Shown: positions 1 to 9,383, counted from the first letter of the stretch. The stretch: 64,000 nucleotides of DNA from Aquabacter spiritensis (GCF_004346185.1 NZ_SMAI01000006.1:1-64000); one strand, 5' to 3'. The notes: a model not told the origin generated them from the sequence alone. A program made the numbers and translations.

Positions 1-51
1 CCCAAAATCGACCGACGCCATAGCCAAAAACCGACCGGCCCCAACCCAAAC

Positions 52-78
52 AAAAACCCCGCCGAAAAATCGACGGGG
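52..78 (-). terminator. Rho-independent terminator after ppiB
   Basis: On the minus strand an 8-bp stem (CCCCGTCG pairing with CGGCGGGG, one mismatch) with an ATTTTT loop is followed by TTTTTG. It lies about 25 bases after the stop codon of the cyclophilin gene, so it probably ends that transcript. A second short GC hairpin (positions 95-112) overlaps the stop codon itself. Confidence 0.75.
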
Positions 79-102
79 TTTGTCAGCGGTCTGAGGCCGC
101 CT

Positions 103-561
103 TCAGGCGGCCTTCGGCTGAAGTTTCGCGGCAACGATCTTGTCGGGGTCCGACACCGGCTCGCCGCGCTTGATCTGGTCGACATTCTCCATACCCGAGA
201 TCACTTCGCCCCAGACGGTATATTGGCCGTCGAGGAAGCGGGCATCGCCGAAGCAGATGAAGAACTGGCTGTCGCCCGAATCGGGGCTCGCGGCACGCGC
301 CATCGACACGGTCCCGCGGGTGTGCGGCTGGCGGTTGAATTCCGCCTTCAGCTTCTTGCCCGACCCACCCATGCCGGTGCCGGTCGGATCGCCGGTCTGG
401 GCCATGAAGCCCTCGATCACGCGGTGGAACGGCGTGCCATCGTAAAAGCCCTGCGACACCAGTTCCTTGATCCGCGCCACATGGCCCGGCGCGAGGTCGG
501 GGCGCAGCCCGATCACGACATCGCCTTTGGTGGTTTCCAGGACGATCACTTCCTCATCCAT
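103..561 (-). CDS. ppiB: Cytoplasmic cyclophilin-type peptidyl-prolyl cis-trans isomerase
   Basis: A 152-residue single-domain cyclophilin that would catalyse cis-trans isomerisation of Xaa-Pro bonds during protein folding. The family signature is visible: FHRVIEGFMAQTGD at residues 45-58 with catalytic Arg47, the QFFI strand at 99-102 and FLDGQYT at 109-115. The site equivalent to Trp121 of human cyclophilin A is Phe, as in bacterial cyclophilins that bind cyclosporin weakly. There is no signal peptide, so it should be cytoplasmic. It follows a second, exported cyclophilin 102 bp upstream on the same strand, and a terminator lies just downstream. The length is normal for the short bacterial form. 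Family assignment is secure; the ppiB symbol follows the cytoplasmic location. Confidence 0.93.
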   Translation of the reverse strand: MDEEVIVLETTKGDVVIGLRPDLAPGHVARIKELVSQGFYDGTPFHRVIEGFMAQTGDPTGTGMGGSGKKLKAEFNRQPHTRGTVSMARAASPDSGDSQFFICFGDARFLDGQYTVWGEVISGMENVDQIKRGEPVSDPDKIVAAKLQPKAA

Positions 562-663
562 GGGCTGCTCCTTCGAGGTTGGACCTGTTGGTCGGACTAA
601 GCGGCCGGTGGTCCGGCGCGCGGGTTGGCGAGACGCCGAGACGCGATAGGCGCCGCGGGCGGC

Positions 664-1239
664 TCACTTGACGTCGGCCGCCACCTGCATCTTCACGATG
701 CGGTCGGGATTGGACACCGAGCCATTATTGGCCTTGGAGCCCTTTTTGATCTGATCGACGAACTGCATGCCCGAGACCACCTCGCCGACCACGGTATATT
801 GGCCGTCGAGGAAGGACGCGGCATCCAGGCAGATGAAGAATTGCGAATTGGCGCTGTCCGGCGCCGAGGAGCGGGCCATGCCGACCGTGCCGCGCTTGAA
901 CGGGGTCTTGGAAAATTCGGCCGGCAAATTGGGGTATTTCGAGCCGCCCGTGCCGTTGCCGAACTGACCGTCGCCGGTCTGCGCCATGAAGCCGTCGATC
1001 ACGCGGTGGAACGGCACATTGTTGTAATAGCCCTCGCGTGCCAGCAGCTTGAGGCGCTCGACATGCTTCGGTGCGAGATCCGGCCGGAGCGCGATCACGA
1101 CGCGGCCATAGGTGGTCTCGAGATAGAGGGTGTTCTGGGGATCGCTCTTGCCCTGCGCCGCAGCCGGCCCGTGGGCGGCCACCATGAGCGCGAGAGCGAG
1201 CACGAGCCCGCCCGTGATCCGGCCGAAGACACTGCGCAT
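664..1239 (-). CDS. Exported cyclophilin-type peptidyl-prolyl isomerase
   Basis: A 191-residue cyclophilin with an N-terminal signal peptide (arginine near the N-terminus, hydrophobic core 11-22, likely cleavage near Ala28), so it should fold proteins in the periplasm. The cyclophilin core follows: FHRVIDGFMAQTGD at residues 77-90 with catalytic Arg79, QFFI at 133-136, FLDGQYT at 143-149. The start is the ATG whose complement is at 1237-1239, because it is preceded by AGGAG at good spacing and begins the signal peptide; longer in-frame extensions read into low-complexity repeats. It lies between coaD and the cytoplasmic cyclophilin, all on the minus strand. The two cyclophilins are close paralogues, probably an old tandem duplication in which one copy gained export. 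Confidence 0.9.
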   Translation of the reverse strand: MRSVFGRITGGLVLALALMVAAHGPAAAQGKSDPQNTLYLETTYGRVVIALRPDLAPKHVERLKLLAREGYYNNVPFHRVIDGFMAQTGDGQFGNGTGGSKYPNLPAEFSKTPFKRGTVGMARSSAPDSANSQFFICLDAASFLDGQYTVVGEVVSGMQFVDQIKKGSKANNGSVSNPDRIVKMQVAADVK

Positions 1240-1372
1240 GGACGTTCTCCTGGATTGCCGCGCGATCGCGCGATGGGCTGACGCGCCGAGGCGCGATGGG
1301 ACTGACGCGCCTTGGGCGCGATGGGACTGAACGCCAAGGGCGCAACGCGAACGGGGCGCGGCGACGTCGGCC
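1240..1372. repeat. Short imperfect tandem repeats upstream of the exported cyclophilin
   Basis: The gap between coaD and the cyclophilin holds three imperfect copies of a unit of about 24 bp that starts GATGGG(A)CTGA and ends in a GC-rich CGCC..GGCGC segment (GATGGG at 1272, 1295 and 1320). The unit carries small inverted repeats. No function can be assigned. It may be a slippage-generated repeat in a leader region. Confidence 0.6.
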
Positions 1373-1897
1373 TCACGCAGGACGCTTCGGAAACTTCGCT
1401 TGCAGACGGCACAGCACCGCCGCCGGGACAAAGGCCGAGACGTCGCCGCCCATGGCTGCGATTTGCCGGACCAAGGTGGCGGTGATGGGGCGCACACGCG
1501 GAGAGGCGGGAAGAAACACGGTCTGGATCGCCGGCGCGAGGGTGCCGTTCATGCCGGCCATCTGCATTTCATAATCGAGGTCCGTGCCGTCCCGCAGCCC
1601 CCGGATCAACAAGCCGGCACCGGCCCGCTGGGCCGCTTCAACCACCAGATTGTCGAAGGTGATGACTTCGAGGCAGGTCCCCTCCTCTGCCGCGACCGGA
1701 CCGCAGACCTCTGCGAGCATGTCCAGCCGCTCGGCCGGCGAAAAGACGGGCGCCTTGCCGGGATGGATTCCCACCGCCAGAACCAGCCGGTCCGCCAGTC
1801 GGCAGGCCGAGCGGACGACATCGAGATGACCGTTCGTCGGCGGATCGAACGAGCCGGCATAGATGGCGGTGCGGGTGGTGTGGGCGACGAGGCTCAT
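1373..1897 (-). CDS. coaD: Phosphopantetheine adenylyltransferase
   Basis: A 174-residue nucleotidyltransferase of the CoaD family, which transfers AMP from ATP to 4'-phosphopantetheine to give dephospho-CoA, the penultimate step of coenzyme A synthesis. The N-terminal [14 protein letters not shown] places the T/HxGH nucleotide-binding motif at residues 21-24. The family signature [12 protein letters not shown] lies near residues 99-110 and the second ATP-binding segment ([10 protein letters not shown]) near 138-147. The length is typical. It lies downstream of an SDR gene and upstream of two cyclophilins on the same strand. The order gyrA, coaD, cyclophilin is common in alphaproteobacteria, so the SDR/AraC pair between gyrA and coaD looks inserted. 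Confidence 0.96.
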   Translation of the reverse strand: MSLVAHTTRTAIYAGSFDPPTNGHLDVVRSACRLADRLVLAVGIHPGKAPVFSPAERLDMLAEVCGPVAAEEGTCLEVITFDNLVVEAAQRAGAGLLIRGLRDGTDLDYEMQMAGMNGTLAPAIQTVFLPASPRVRPITATLVRQIAAMGGDVSAFVPAAVLCRLQAKFPKRPA

Positions 1898-1978
1898 GGG
1901 GCGGAAGGGTTAGCCCGCCCCGCTTCCCGGCGCAATGGGGCGCGCGCGACGCCGCCGGCCAGCCACTCGCGGCTGGTC

Positions 1979-2007
1979 CTCGGCTGCGCCCGCACGGCGC
2001 AGCCGAG
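1979..2007 (-). terminator. GC-rich hairpin after the SDR gene
   Basis: A perfect 12-bp stem (CTCGGCTGCGCC with its complement) and a 5-base loop lie between the SDR stop codon and coaD. A weaker CCAGCC/GGCTGG hairpin adjoins it at about 1959-1976. No U-tract follows, so this may be a factor-dependent or attenuating terminator, or only a structured spacer. Confidence 0.4.
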
Positions 2008-2066
2008 CCGGAGTTTCATGCGCGAGACGCTGCGGATCCGCGCGTGCGTGCGGCGTAGCGCCAGGC

Positions 2067-2831
2067 TCAGAGATTGACGCCGCCGGACACCTCGATTCGC
2101 TGGCCGTTCACCCAACGGTTCTCCTCGCCGAGCAAGGCCGCGATCATCGGCCCGATATCGTCCGGCAGCCCGGCGCGGCCGAGGGCGGTGGCGGCGGCGA
2201 CCGCCCGGTTGCTGTCTTCATTGTCGCGCACCATGCCGCCGCCGAAATCGGTCTCGATCGCGCCCGGCGCCACGGTGTTCGCCCGGATGCCGCGGGCGCC
2301 CAATTCCTTCGCCATGTAGCGCGTGAGCACCTCGATGCCGCCCTTCATCGCCGCATAGGCGGAGAAGCCGGGCCACGTGAACCGCGCGAGGCCGCTCGAC
2401 AGATTCACGATGGCGCCGCCATCGGCGATCAGCGGCAGCAGCTTCTGGGTCAGGAAGAACGGCCCCTTCAGATGAATGGCGGCGAGTTGGTCGAACATCG
2501 CCTCGGTGGTTTCCGCGAACGGCACATAGATGCCGATGCCGGCATTGTTCACGAGAAAGTCGAAGCTTTGGCGGCCGAAGACCCGCTCCAGCGTGTCCCG
2601 AACGGTCGCGGCGAACCCATCGAACTGCGCGGCCTCGCCGACATCGAGCTGCAGCGCCGCCGCCTTGCGGCCCAGAGCTTCGATCTCGCGGACGACGTCG
2701 TCCGCCTCGCCGGCTTGCGTGCGATAGGTGAGGATGACGTCGACGCCGCGGTGGGCGAGGCTGATGGCGGTGTTGCGACCGAGGCCGCGGCTGCCGCCGG
2801 TGACGAGAGCGATCTTGGTAGCATTGGTCAT
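2067..2831 (-). CDS. Short-chain dehydrogenase/reductase (3-oxoacyl-ACP reductase type)
   Basis: A 254-residue classical SDR enzyme, an NAD(P)-dependent oxidoreductase. It shows the cofactor motif TGGSRGLG (residues 11-18), NNAG at 95-98, the catalytic serine pair at 145-146, and Tyr159 with Lys163 in the YxxxK motif. The C-terminal WVNGQRIEVSGG is typical of the FabG-like branch. The TGGSRG cofactor motif with arginine suggests NADP(H). The start was chosen at the ATG complementary to 2829-2831 because GGAGGATCTGCC precedes it; a longer reading frame runs back through the neighbouring regulator. It is divergent from an AraC-family regulator 129 bp away, which probably controls it. The substrate cannot be read from sequence. 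Confidence 0.88.
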   Translation of the reverse strand: MTNATKIALVTGGSRGLGRNTAISLAHRGVDVILTYRTQAGEADDVVREIEALGRKAAALQLDVGEAAQFDGFAATVRDTLERVFGRQSFDFLVNNAGIGIYVPFAETTEAMFDQLAAIHLKGPFFLTQKLLPLIADGGAIVNLSSGLARFTWPGFSAYAAMKGGIEVLTRYMAKELGARGIRANTVAPGAIETDFGGGMVRDNEDSNRAVAAATALGRAGLPDDIGPMIAALLGEENRWVNGQRIEVSGGVNL

Positions 2832-2960
2832 GGCAGATCCTCCAAGTGAGGGCAAAGATTTACCCGTGATGCGGCGCCGGAACTTGCCAAAACCCCCGAA
2901 TGACTTGCCCGTTCCTCCGGACTCGTTGACGTCCCCGCCGGTTCGCAGCAGACTTCGACC

Positions 2961-3887
2961 ATGAGGGAAATCCAGCAGACAGCCGGAAGCAGCGCCGCCG
3001 CGATGGAGTTGATCGCCCTCGCGAAGCGACATGCGGTCCACCCGCCCGATGCCGAAGGGCTGAGCTTTACGCGCACCGAGGGCATCGAACTGGTGAAGGC
3101 TGAGGCGCCGAGCGGGCATATCCGGACGATCTACCGCCCGTTGATCTGCCTCGTTCTGCAGGGTGAAAAGGAAGTGCTGAGCGGCGACACCCTGCTGCGG
3201 TTCGGCGCAGGTCAGTCGCTGATGGTGAATGTCGACGTGCCGGTGACCGGCCGGGTCGTGACGGCGAGCCGGCACGCGCCCTATCTCGCCGTCGCAATCG
3301 AGCTGGACGCGGCGCGACTTCGTGAAGTGATGGGGCAGATGGAGGCGGCGCCCGCGTCACCCGGCGATCTGCCGACCCGCATCCTGGTCGAGAAGACGGA
3401 CGGGGCGCTGCTCGACTGCGCGCTGCGTCTGGTCCGGCTTCTGGACCATCCCCAGGCGCTGGCCGTGCTGCGCGCGCCGATCTTGCAGGAGATGCACTAT
3501 TGGCTTCTCGCCGGCCGTCATGGCGGCGCGATGCGCCGGCTCGCGATGCCGGACGGCCACACCGCGCGCATCGCCCGCGCCGTCGCCGTGCTCCGCGCCG
3601 ATTATGCCCGCCCGATGCGCGTGGAAGAGCTGGCCGCGGCGGCGGGCATGAGCCCGTCCTCCTTCCACCAGCATTTCAAGGCGGTGACGACGCTGTCCCC
3701 GCTGCAATTCCAGAAGCAGCTCCGGCTGCTGGAGGCGCGTCGGCTGCTGCTGGCCGAAGGCCGGGCGGTGAGCCATTCCGCCTTCGCCGTGGGATATGAG
3801 AGCGCGTCGCAATTCAGCCGGGACTATGCGCGCATGTTCGGCGCCCCGCCGCGGCGGGATCTCGGGATCGGCCGCGCGGTGGCCTGA
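2961..3887 (+). CDS. AraC-family transcriptional regulator (AraC_N type)
   Basis: A 308-residue regulator. The N-terminal half is a cupin-like sensor domain of the AraC_N type (RTIYRPLICLVLQGEKEV region, about residues 25-185). The C-terminal about 100 residues hold two helix-turn-helix motifs of the AraC/XylS family (MRVEELAAAAGMSPSSFHQHFK and the FAVGYESASQFSRDYARMFG segment). Regulators of this subfamily are often encoded next to, and divergent from, an SDR or aldo/keto reductase gene that they activate; that is the arrangement here, with 129 bp between the two start codons. The effector is unknown. Its end converges on gyrA, with a strong hairpin between them. Confidence 0.88.
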   Translation: MREIQQTAGSSAAAMELIALAKRHAVHPPDAEGLSFTRTEGIELVKAEAPSGHIRTIYRPLICLVLQGEKEVLSGDTLLRFGAGQSLMVNVDVPVTGRVVTASRHAPYLAVAIELDAARLREVMGQMEAAPASPGDLPTRILVEKTDGALLDCALRLVRLLDHPQALAVLRAPILQEMHYWLLAGRHGGAMRRLAMPDGHTARIARAVAVLRADYARPMRVEELAAAAGMSPSSFHQHFKAVTTLSPLQFQKQLRLLEARRLLLAEGRAVSHSAFAVGYESASQFSRDYARMFGAPPRRDLGIGRAVA

Positions 3888-3929
3888 GCGTCGGCGGGTC
3901 CATCGGCGGTGACCCGCAGGGTGTGCCGC

Positions 3930-3960
3930 TTGCCCTGCCGCGCGGGGCGCGGCAGGGCAA
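3930..3960. terminator. Bidirectional hairpin between araC-type gene and gyrA
   Basis: A perfect 13-bp inverted repeat (TTGCCCTGCCGCG and its complement) with a 5-base loop sits between two convergent genes. It probably serves both transcripts, although neither side has a strong U-tract. Confidence 0.65.
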
Positions 3961-3972
3961 AGAGGGTATCGC

Positions 3973-6741
3973 TCAGGCGTCGCCGCCATTGGCCGGCGGC
4001 TCGGCGTCGAGGCCGGCGGCATCCTCTTCCTCGGGAATATGCTCCACCGAGACCACGCGCTCGCCTTCGGCCGTGTCGAACACGATCACGCCCTGGCTCG
4101 CCCGCCCGACGATCCGGATCCCGTCCACCGGGCAGCGGATCAGCTGACCGCCGTCCGTCACCAGCATAATCTGGTCCTGGTCCTCGACCGGGAAGGAGGC
4201 GGCGAGCCGGCCGTTGCGCTCGTTGACCGCCATCGCGACGATGCCTTTGCCGCCGCGGCCGGTCACCCGGTATTCATAGGACGATGTGCGCTTGCCGTAG
4301 CCATTCTCGGACAAAGTGAGGATGAATTGCTCGGCCGCGCCCATCTGGGCGTAGCGCTCCTCCGAGAGCCGCGCTTCGGCCGCGACGGGCTCCTCGGCCT
4401 CGGCCTCGACGACAACCGGCTCCTCTCCGGCTTCGGCCGCGCCATTGCTGCGCCGCACCGCACCGGCGAGGCGCAGATAAGCGGCCCGTTCTTCGGCCGT
4501 CGCGTCCAAATGACGAATGATCGCCATCGAAATGGTCCGGTCCTTGTCCTCCAGACGGATGCCGCGGACCCCGACCGAATCGCGGCCTTTGAAGATCCGC
4601 ACGTCGCTCACCGGGAAGCGGATGCAGGCGCCGTCGGCGGTCGTGAGCAGCACGTCGTCATCCTCCGTGCAGAGCTGCACCGAGGCGATGGCATCGCCGT
4701 CCTCGAGCTTCATGGCGATCTTGCCATTGCGATTCACCTGGGAGAAATCGGCCAGCGCATTGCGCCGGACCGTGCCCCCCGTGGTCGCGAACATGATCTG
4801 GATCCGCCCTTCGGAATCGGCCTCCTCGGGCAGCGGGACGATGGAAGTGATCCGCTCGTCCTGTTCGAGCGGCAGGATGTTGATCAGAGCCTTGCCGCGC
4901 GCCTGGGGCGCCGCCGCCGGAAGACGCCATACCTTCAGCTTGTAGACCTTACCCTTGGAGGAAAAGAACAGGACCGGCGCGTGGGTGGAGGCGACGAACA
5001 GCCGGGTGACGAAATCCTCGTCCCGCGTCTGCATGCCCGAGCGCCCCTTGCCGCCGCGGCGCTGCGCGCGATAGGCGGAGAGCGGGACACGCTTGACGTA
5101 ACCGGCGTGGGAGACCGTGACGACCATCTCCTCCCGCTGGATGAGATCCTCGTCCTCCAGGTCGCCGAACCCTTCGACGATTTCCGACCGCCGCGGCGTA
5201 TCGAACTCGGCTTTGATCGCCAGCAGCTCGCCGCGGATGATGTCCATCATCCGCACCCGGCTCGCCAGGATCTCCAGATAGTCCGCGATCTCGATCGCGA
5301 GCTTGTCGAGCTCCTCGGCGATCTCGTCGCGGCCGAGGGCGGTGAGGCGCTGCAGCCGCAGATCGAGGATCGCGCGGGCCTGCTCCGCCGAGAGCCGATA
5401 TGTGCCGTCCTCGGCCAGAACGTGCCGCGGATCGGCGATGAGCGCGATCAGCGGCGCCATGTCCTTTGCCGGCCAAGCACGCCCCATGAGGGACTCGCGG
5501 GCCGATGCGGGGTCCGGCGCCGATCGGATAAGCCGAATGATTTCATCGATGTTCGCAACCGCGATGGCGAGACCGACCAAGACGTGGGCGCGGTCGCGCG
5601 CCTTGCGCAGGAGGAATTTGGTTCGCCGGCTGACGACTTCCTCGCGGAATGCGATGAAGGCGGTCAGCATGTCGTGGAGCGTCATCACCTCCGGCCTGCC
5701 GCCGGACAGCGCGACCATGTTGGCGCCGAACGAGGATTGCAGCGGCGTCATGCGGTAGAGATTGTTCAGGACCACGTCGGCCTGGGCATCCCGCTTGATC
5801 TCGATCACCACCCGCATGCCGTCGCGGTCGGATTCGTCGCGGATCTCGGAAATGCCCTCCAGCCGCTTTTCGCGGACAAGGTCGGCGATCTTCTCGATCA
5901 TCGTCGCCTTGTTCACCTGATAGGGAATCTCGGTGATGATGAGCGCCTCGCGCTCCTTGCGGATGGTCTCGATCGCGACCTTCGCCCGCACCATGATCGA
6001 GCCGCGGCCGGTGAGATAGGCTTGCCGGATCCCGGAGCGGCCCAAGATCAGGCCGCCGGTCGGGAAGTCCGGACCCGGGACGACATCCAGCAGCGCCTCG
6101 GGATCCATCTCGGGATCGTCCATCAGCGCCAGCACGCCGTCGATCACCTCGCCGAGATTGTGCGGCGGGATATTGGTGGCCATGCCGACCGCGATGCCGC
6201 CCGCGCCATTCACCAGCAAGTTCGGAAACTGTGCGGGAAGAACCGTCGGCTCGCGCTCGCTGCCGTCGTAATTCTCCTGATAGTCGACCGTGTCCTTGTC
6301 GAGATCGTCCAGCAGCGACTGGGCGATCTTTTCGAGCCGGACTTCGGTGTAGCGCATCGCCGCCGGGGGATCGCCGTCGACCGAGCCGAAATTCCCCTGC
6401 CCGTCCACGAGCGGCACCCGCATCGAGAAAGGCTGCGCCATGCGCACCAGAGCGTCGTAGACCGACTGGTCGCCGTGCGGATGGTATTTACCGATCACGT
6501 CGCCGACGACGCGCGCCGACTTGCGGTAGGAGCGGTTCCACAGATAGCCGTTCTCGTGCATCGAGAAGAGGATCCGCCGATGCACCGGCTTCAGCCCGTC
6601 GCGCACGTCCGGCAACGCACGGGCAACGATCACGCTCATCGCGTAATCGAGATAGGACCGCGAAAGTTCTTCGGTGATCGAGACCGGCCGGATTTCGGAG
6701 GGCAGCGCGCCGCTTCCGCCCAGGCTATCGTCTTCAGCCAA
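3973..6741 (-). CDS. gyrA: DNA gyrase subunit A
   Basis: A 922-residue GyrA, the DNA-cleaving subunit of gyrase, which with GyrB introduces negative supercoils. The N-terminal breakage-reunion domain is complete, with the catalytic tyrosine at 131 ([12 protein letters not shown]). The GyrA-box QRRGGKG lies near the start of the C-terminal beta-pinwheel that wraps DNA. An acidic, alanine-rich insertion of about 50 residues ([15 protein letters not shown] region) interrupts the pinwheel, as in many alphaproteobacterial GyrA proteins. In the quinolone-resistance region the sequence is [10 protein letters not shown]: the position equivalent to E. coli Ser83 is Gln92, while the Asp87 equivalent (Asp96) is kept. 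GyrB is not in the window. Confidence 0.98.
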   Translation of the reverse strand: MAEDDSLGGSGALPSEIRPVSITEELSRSYLDYAMSVIVARALPDVRDGLKPVHRRILFSMHENGYLWNRSYRKSARVVGDVIGKYHPHGDQSVYDALVRMAQPFSMRVPLVDGQGNFGSVDGDPPAAMRYTEVRLEKIAQSLLDDLDKDTVDYQENYDGSEREPTVLPAQFPNLLVNGAGGIAVGMATNIPPHNLGEVIDGVLALMDDPEMDPEALLDVVPGPDFPTGGLILGRSGIRQAYLTGRGSIMVRAKVAIETIRKEREALIITEIPYQVNKATMIEKIADLVREKRLEGISEIRDESDRDGMRVVIEIKRDAQADVVLNNLYRMTPLQSSFGANMVALSGGRPEVMTLHDMLTAFIAFREEVVSRRTKFLLRKARDRAHVLVGLAIAVANIDEIIRLIRSAPDPASARESLMGRAWPAKDMAPLIALIADPRHVLAEDGTYRLSAEQARAILDLRLQRLTALGRDEIAEELDKLAIEIADYLEILASRVRMMDIIRGELLAIKAEFDTPRRSEIVEGFGDLEDEDLIQREEMVVTVSHAGYVKRVPLSAYRAQRRGGKGRSGMQTRDEDFVTRLFVASTHAPVLFFSSKGKVYKLKVWRLPAAAPQARGKALINILPLEQDERITSIVPLPEEADSEGRIQIMFATTGGTVRRNALADFSQVNRNGKIAMKLEDGDAIASVQLCTEDDDVLLTTADGACIRFPVSDVRIFKGRDSVGVRGIRLEDKDRTISMAIIRHLDATAEERAAYLRLAGAVRRSNGAAEAGEEPVVVEAEAEEPVAAEARLSEERYAQMGAAEQFILTLSENGYGKRTSSYEYRVTGRGGKGIVAMAVNERNGRLAASFPVEDQDQIMLVTDGGQLIRCPVDGIRIVGRASQGVIVFDTAEGERVVSVEHIPEEEDAAGLDAEPPANGGDA

Positions 6742-6876
6742 AACGCTCGTCTTTCCTGATGAACAGACTATCGCCTCTTCTACCCGATTCAGCTTTGCCG
6801 CGCCAGCGAAACAACCTCGATCGCCGGTTCACTGACCCTTTATAATCAATGGCTTAGCAGGGTGTTGCGGAAGCGA

Positions 6877-6900
6877 GTGCCGATCGGTCCCGATCGGCAC
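6877..6900 (-). terminator. Hairpin after the MetX-like hydrolase gene
   Basis: A perfect 10-bp stem (GTGCCGATCG and complement, 4-base loop) lies 11 bases beyond the hydrolase stop codon and ahead of the gyrA leader on the same strand. There is no U-tract. It probably separates hydrolase and gyrA transcripts. Confidence 0.5.
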
Positions 6901-6911
6901 CCCAGTCGGCG

Positions 6912-8132
6912 TCATTTGTCGAGGAATCGGCGGATCGCCTCGCCGGCCTCCTGGATGTTGGCGATGCCATCCAGATGGCCACGCCCGCCGCTGATCTTCA
7001 CCTGCTCCACCGGCGCACCGCCCTTGCGGATCTCGTCCGCGGTCCGCTGGATCGCCGAGGGATGGAACAGCAGATCGCCGTCCGAGGAGATGAGGAGGAC
7101 CGGCGCCGTAATGCGCGCGAGCCCGACATCGCCGCCGGCGGCGAAAATCTGATTGGCCTTGACGAGGTAGAGGAAATGATTGGCGTCGGCGAGTTCCGCG
7201 CGGGCCGCGGCGATCTCGTCGAGCTTCGCCTCGACGGCATATTTGTTCGCCATGTCCTGCGCCGGGTCCTTGCCCGGCTCGGCCCATTTGCGGCCGAACG
7301 TGGTGTTGGCCCACGGGGCGGCGCCGGCACTGAGCGTCACGATCTTCAGCGCCTGGGTCAATCCGGCCTTGGGGGCCGCACGCCCATAATAGTTTCCGCC
7401 GTTGAAATTGGGGTCGAGGCGGATCGGCGAGGCCCAGGCGTCGAGCCAGGCCACCAGCCAGCCATCCGCGTCGCCGGAGCCGATCACCGGCACGATCCGC
7501 CCGACGACCTCGGGATAGCCGGTCGCCCATTCATAGGCCTGTAGCGCCCCCATGGACGGCCCCATCACGGCATGCAGCTTGGCAATCCCCAGCTCGTCCA
7601 GCAGGGCCTTCTGCACGTTCACGAAATCGCGGATCGTCACGAGCGGGAAACGGGGTCCGTAGGGCGCGCCGGTGTCGGGCGCCTTGGTGGCCGGCCCGGT
7701 GGTCACGACATTCGGGTCGTGGGCGTTGAGATTGACCAGGGTGTCCGACGAGAGAATGTAATATTTATCGGTATCGAGCGGCTTTCCCGGGCCGATAATG
7801 GCATCCCAATAGCCGGGCGCGGGGTCGGTGGGCTTGTATCGACCGGCGGCGTGACTCGTGCCGGAAAAGAAATGCGTGATGAGAATCACATTGCTCTTCT
7901 CGGCATTGAGCGTGCCGTAGGCTTCCCAGCCGACCTTCACGTCCCTGAGGGCTGCTCCCCCTACCGTGGTGTAGCTCGGCAGGGTGAAGGTCTGCTTCTG
8001 GACGAGGGCATCGAGCGCGGCGGCGGGCGTGACCGCCAGAGCGAAGGCGCCGAGCAGGGCGGCGATGCGGACGATCGCGCCGACGCGTTTACGCTCCGGC
8101 GTGCCGTGATGTGACGAGGCAGTGGGCGTCAT
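6912..8132 (-). CDS. Exported alpha/beta hydrolase, homoserine O-acetyltransferase (MetX)-like
   Basis: A 406-residue alpha/beta-hydrolase-fold protein of the MetX-like superfamily. An N-terminal hydrophobic segment (about residues 19-39, ending PAAALDA) looks like a signal peptide, so it probably acts outside the cytoplasm, unlike genuine MetX. The nucleophile elbow GPSMGALQAYEWA places Ser193; the acid is in SSDGDLLF (Asp351 or Asp353) and the base is His386 in GRGHLDG. The start follows GGGGAGGACCAA. It lies 237 bp downstream of a five-gene catabolic operon on the same strand, so it may be co-expressed or have its own promoter. Export argues against a role in methionine synthesis; an esterase or acyl-hydrolase role is more likely. 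Exact substrate unknown. Confidence 0.82.
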   Translation of the reverse strand: MTPTASSHHGTPERKRVGAIVRIAALLGAFALAVTPAAALDALVQKQTFTLPSYTTVGGAALRDVKVGWEAYGTLNAEKSNVILITHFFSGTSHAAGRYKPTDPAPGYWDAIIGPGKPLDTDKYYILSSDTLVNLNAHDPNVVTTGPATKAPDTGAPYGPRFPLVTIRDFVNVQKALLDELGIAKLHAVMGPSMGALQAYEWATGYPEVVGRIVPVIGSGDADGWLVAWLDAWASPIRLDPNFNGGNYYGRAAPKAGLTQALKIVTLSAGAAPWANTTFGRKWAEPGKDPAQDMANKYAVEAKLDEIAAARAELADANHFLYLVKANQIFAAGGDVGLARITAPVLLISSDGDLLFHPSAIQRTADEIRKGGAPVEQVKISGGRGHLDGIANIQEAGEAIRRFLDK

Positions 8133-8369
8133 TTGGTCCTCCCCGGCCGTGCGTGGTCTGCGGGCCGGCACGAAGCGCGGTCCCGAAGCCAAACGATGCC
8201 GGCCAGGAAGGGTTTCACCCGGCGATGCGCGCGCACGCGGCAGGCGAGCGTGCACATCGCCTCTCCTGCGGTCCGGATCGCGACGGCCCAGGCGGGAGAA
8301 TAGCGCCGAAACGCCGCACCGCCCAGATCAAGACGCACCGCCCGCCTTGGACGGACGGTGCGTCGCGTC

Positions 8370-9383
8370 TCACTCGAGCTTGATGCCCAGCTCCTGAATC
8401 AAACCCTTGTACTTGGCGCTTTCGGCGCGGGTGAAGGCGGCCGTCTGCTCGACCGACAGAACATGGACATCGGCGCCCTCGGCGAGGAAGCGCTCCTTCA
8501 CCTCGGGGCTGGAAATGATCTCGTTGATGTCCGTGTTGAGGCGGGTGATGATCGCGGCCGGGGTGCCTTTCGGGGCGAAGAAACCGACCCAGAGCGTAAT
8601 GTCGAAGCCCGGAATGTTCGCCGCCTCGGCCACGGTCGGCACATTCGGCAGGCTCGCGGCACGCTGGGCGGAGGAGACGGCCAGAAGCTTCATGCGGCCG
8701 GCACGCACATTCTGCACCGCGGCGGGCAGGCCCGAGAAGAACAGGTCGACATGGCCGCCGAGAATGTCGTTGAGGGCCGGTCCTGCGCCCTTATAGGGGA
8801 CGAGCGTGAAGTTCGCCTTGCTCTTCGCCTTCAGCATGTCGGTGGCGAAATGGCTCGGCGTGCCGATGCCGGAAGAGGCGAAGGTAAGGCCGGCGGGGGT
8901 CTTCTTCGCCAGTTCGATCGCCTCCTGCACGGTCGAGAAGGGCGCCTTCTCCGGCGCCACGAGGCCGAGCGGCACCACGGCGGCGAGCGCGATCGGCAGC
9001 AGGTCCGCCTGGGGATCGTAGGCGATCTTCATCAGAAACGGATTGATCGAGATTTCCGCGGTCTGGCCGACCAGCAGGGTCTGTCCGTCCGGCGCCGACT
9101 TCACGACATAAGAGGCGGCGAGCGAGCCGCTCGCGCCGGCGCGGTTGTCGACCACGACCGGCTTGCCCAGCTTCTTGGCGAGGCGATCGGAGATCACCCG
9201 TGCGATCACGTCGCCCGTGCCGCCGGCGGCATAGCCCACCACCAGCGTCACTTCGCGGGTGGGATAGGTCTGTGCCAGAGCCGGGGTTGCCGCCATCAGG
9301 GCGGCGAGACCCGCAGCGGCAGCCAGTCGGCGCGCGATTTTCAAGGCGCGCGCGCCGGCATGGGATTGGGCGTCGTGTCGCAT
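8370..9383 (-). CDS. Bug/TctC-family periplasmic solute-binding receptor
   Basis: A 337-residue extracytoplasmic receptor of the tripartite tricarboxylate transporter (TTT) type. A signal peptide ends at about ALA37, followed by the family start YPTREVTLVVGYAAGGTGDVIAR and the typical VVDNRAGASGS segment. Such proteins bind carboxylates and deliver them to a TctA/TctB membrane pair. No membrane subunits are encoded nearby, so it is an orphan receptor, as is common in this large family. It is the last gene of a minus-strand operon of probable carboxylate-catabolic enzymes, which suggests that its ligand is the pathway substrate. A GGGAGACACCCC ribosome-binding site supports the start. Confidence 0.93.
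   Translation of the reverse strand: MRHDAQSHAGARALKIARRLAAAAGLAALMAATPALAQTYPTREVTLVVGYAAGGTGDVIARVISDRLAKKLGKPVVVDNRAGASGSLAASYVVKSAPDGQTLLVGQTAEISINPFLMKIAYDPQADLLPIALAAVVPLGLVAPEKAPFSTVQEAIELAKKTPAGLTFASSGIGTPSHFATDMLKAKSKANFTLVPYKGAGPALNDILGGHVDLFFSGLPAAVQNVRAGRMKLLAVSSAQRAASLPNVPTVAEAANIPGFDITLWVGFFAPKGTPAAIITRLNTDINEIISSPEVKERFLAEGADVHVLSVEQTAAFTRAESAKYKGLIQELGIKLE

Noticed and set aside
4039-6759. A 906-codon plus-strand frame opposite gyrA.
   Set aside because: gyrA is unambiguous on the minus strand. The antisense product is Arg/His/Asp-rich without any recognisable domain.
6912-8132. Annotation as cytoplasmic homoserine O-acetyltransferase MetX.
   Set aside because: A probable signal peptide and catabolic context do not fit methionine synthesis.
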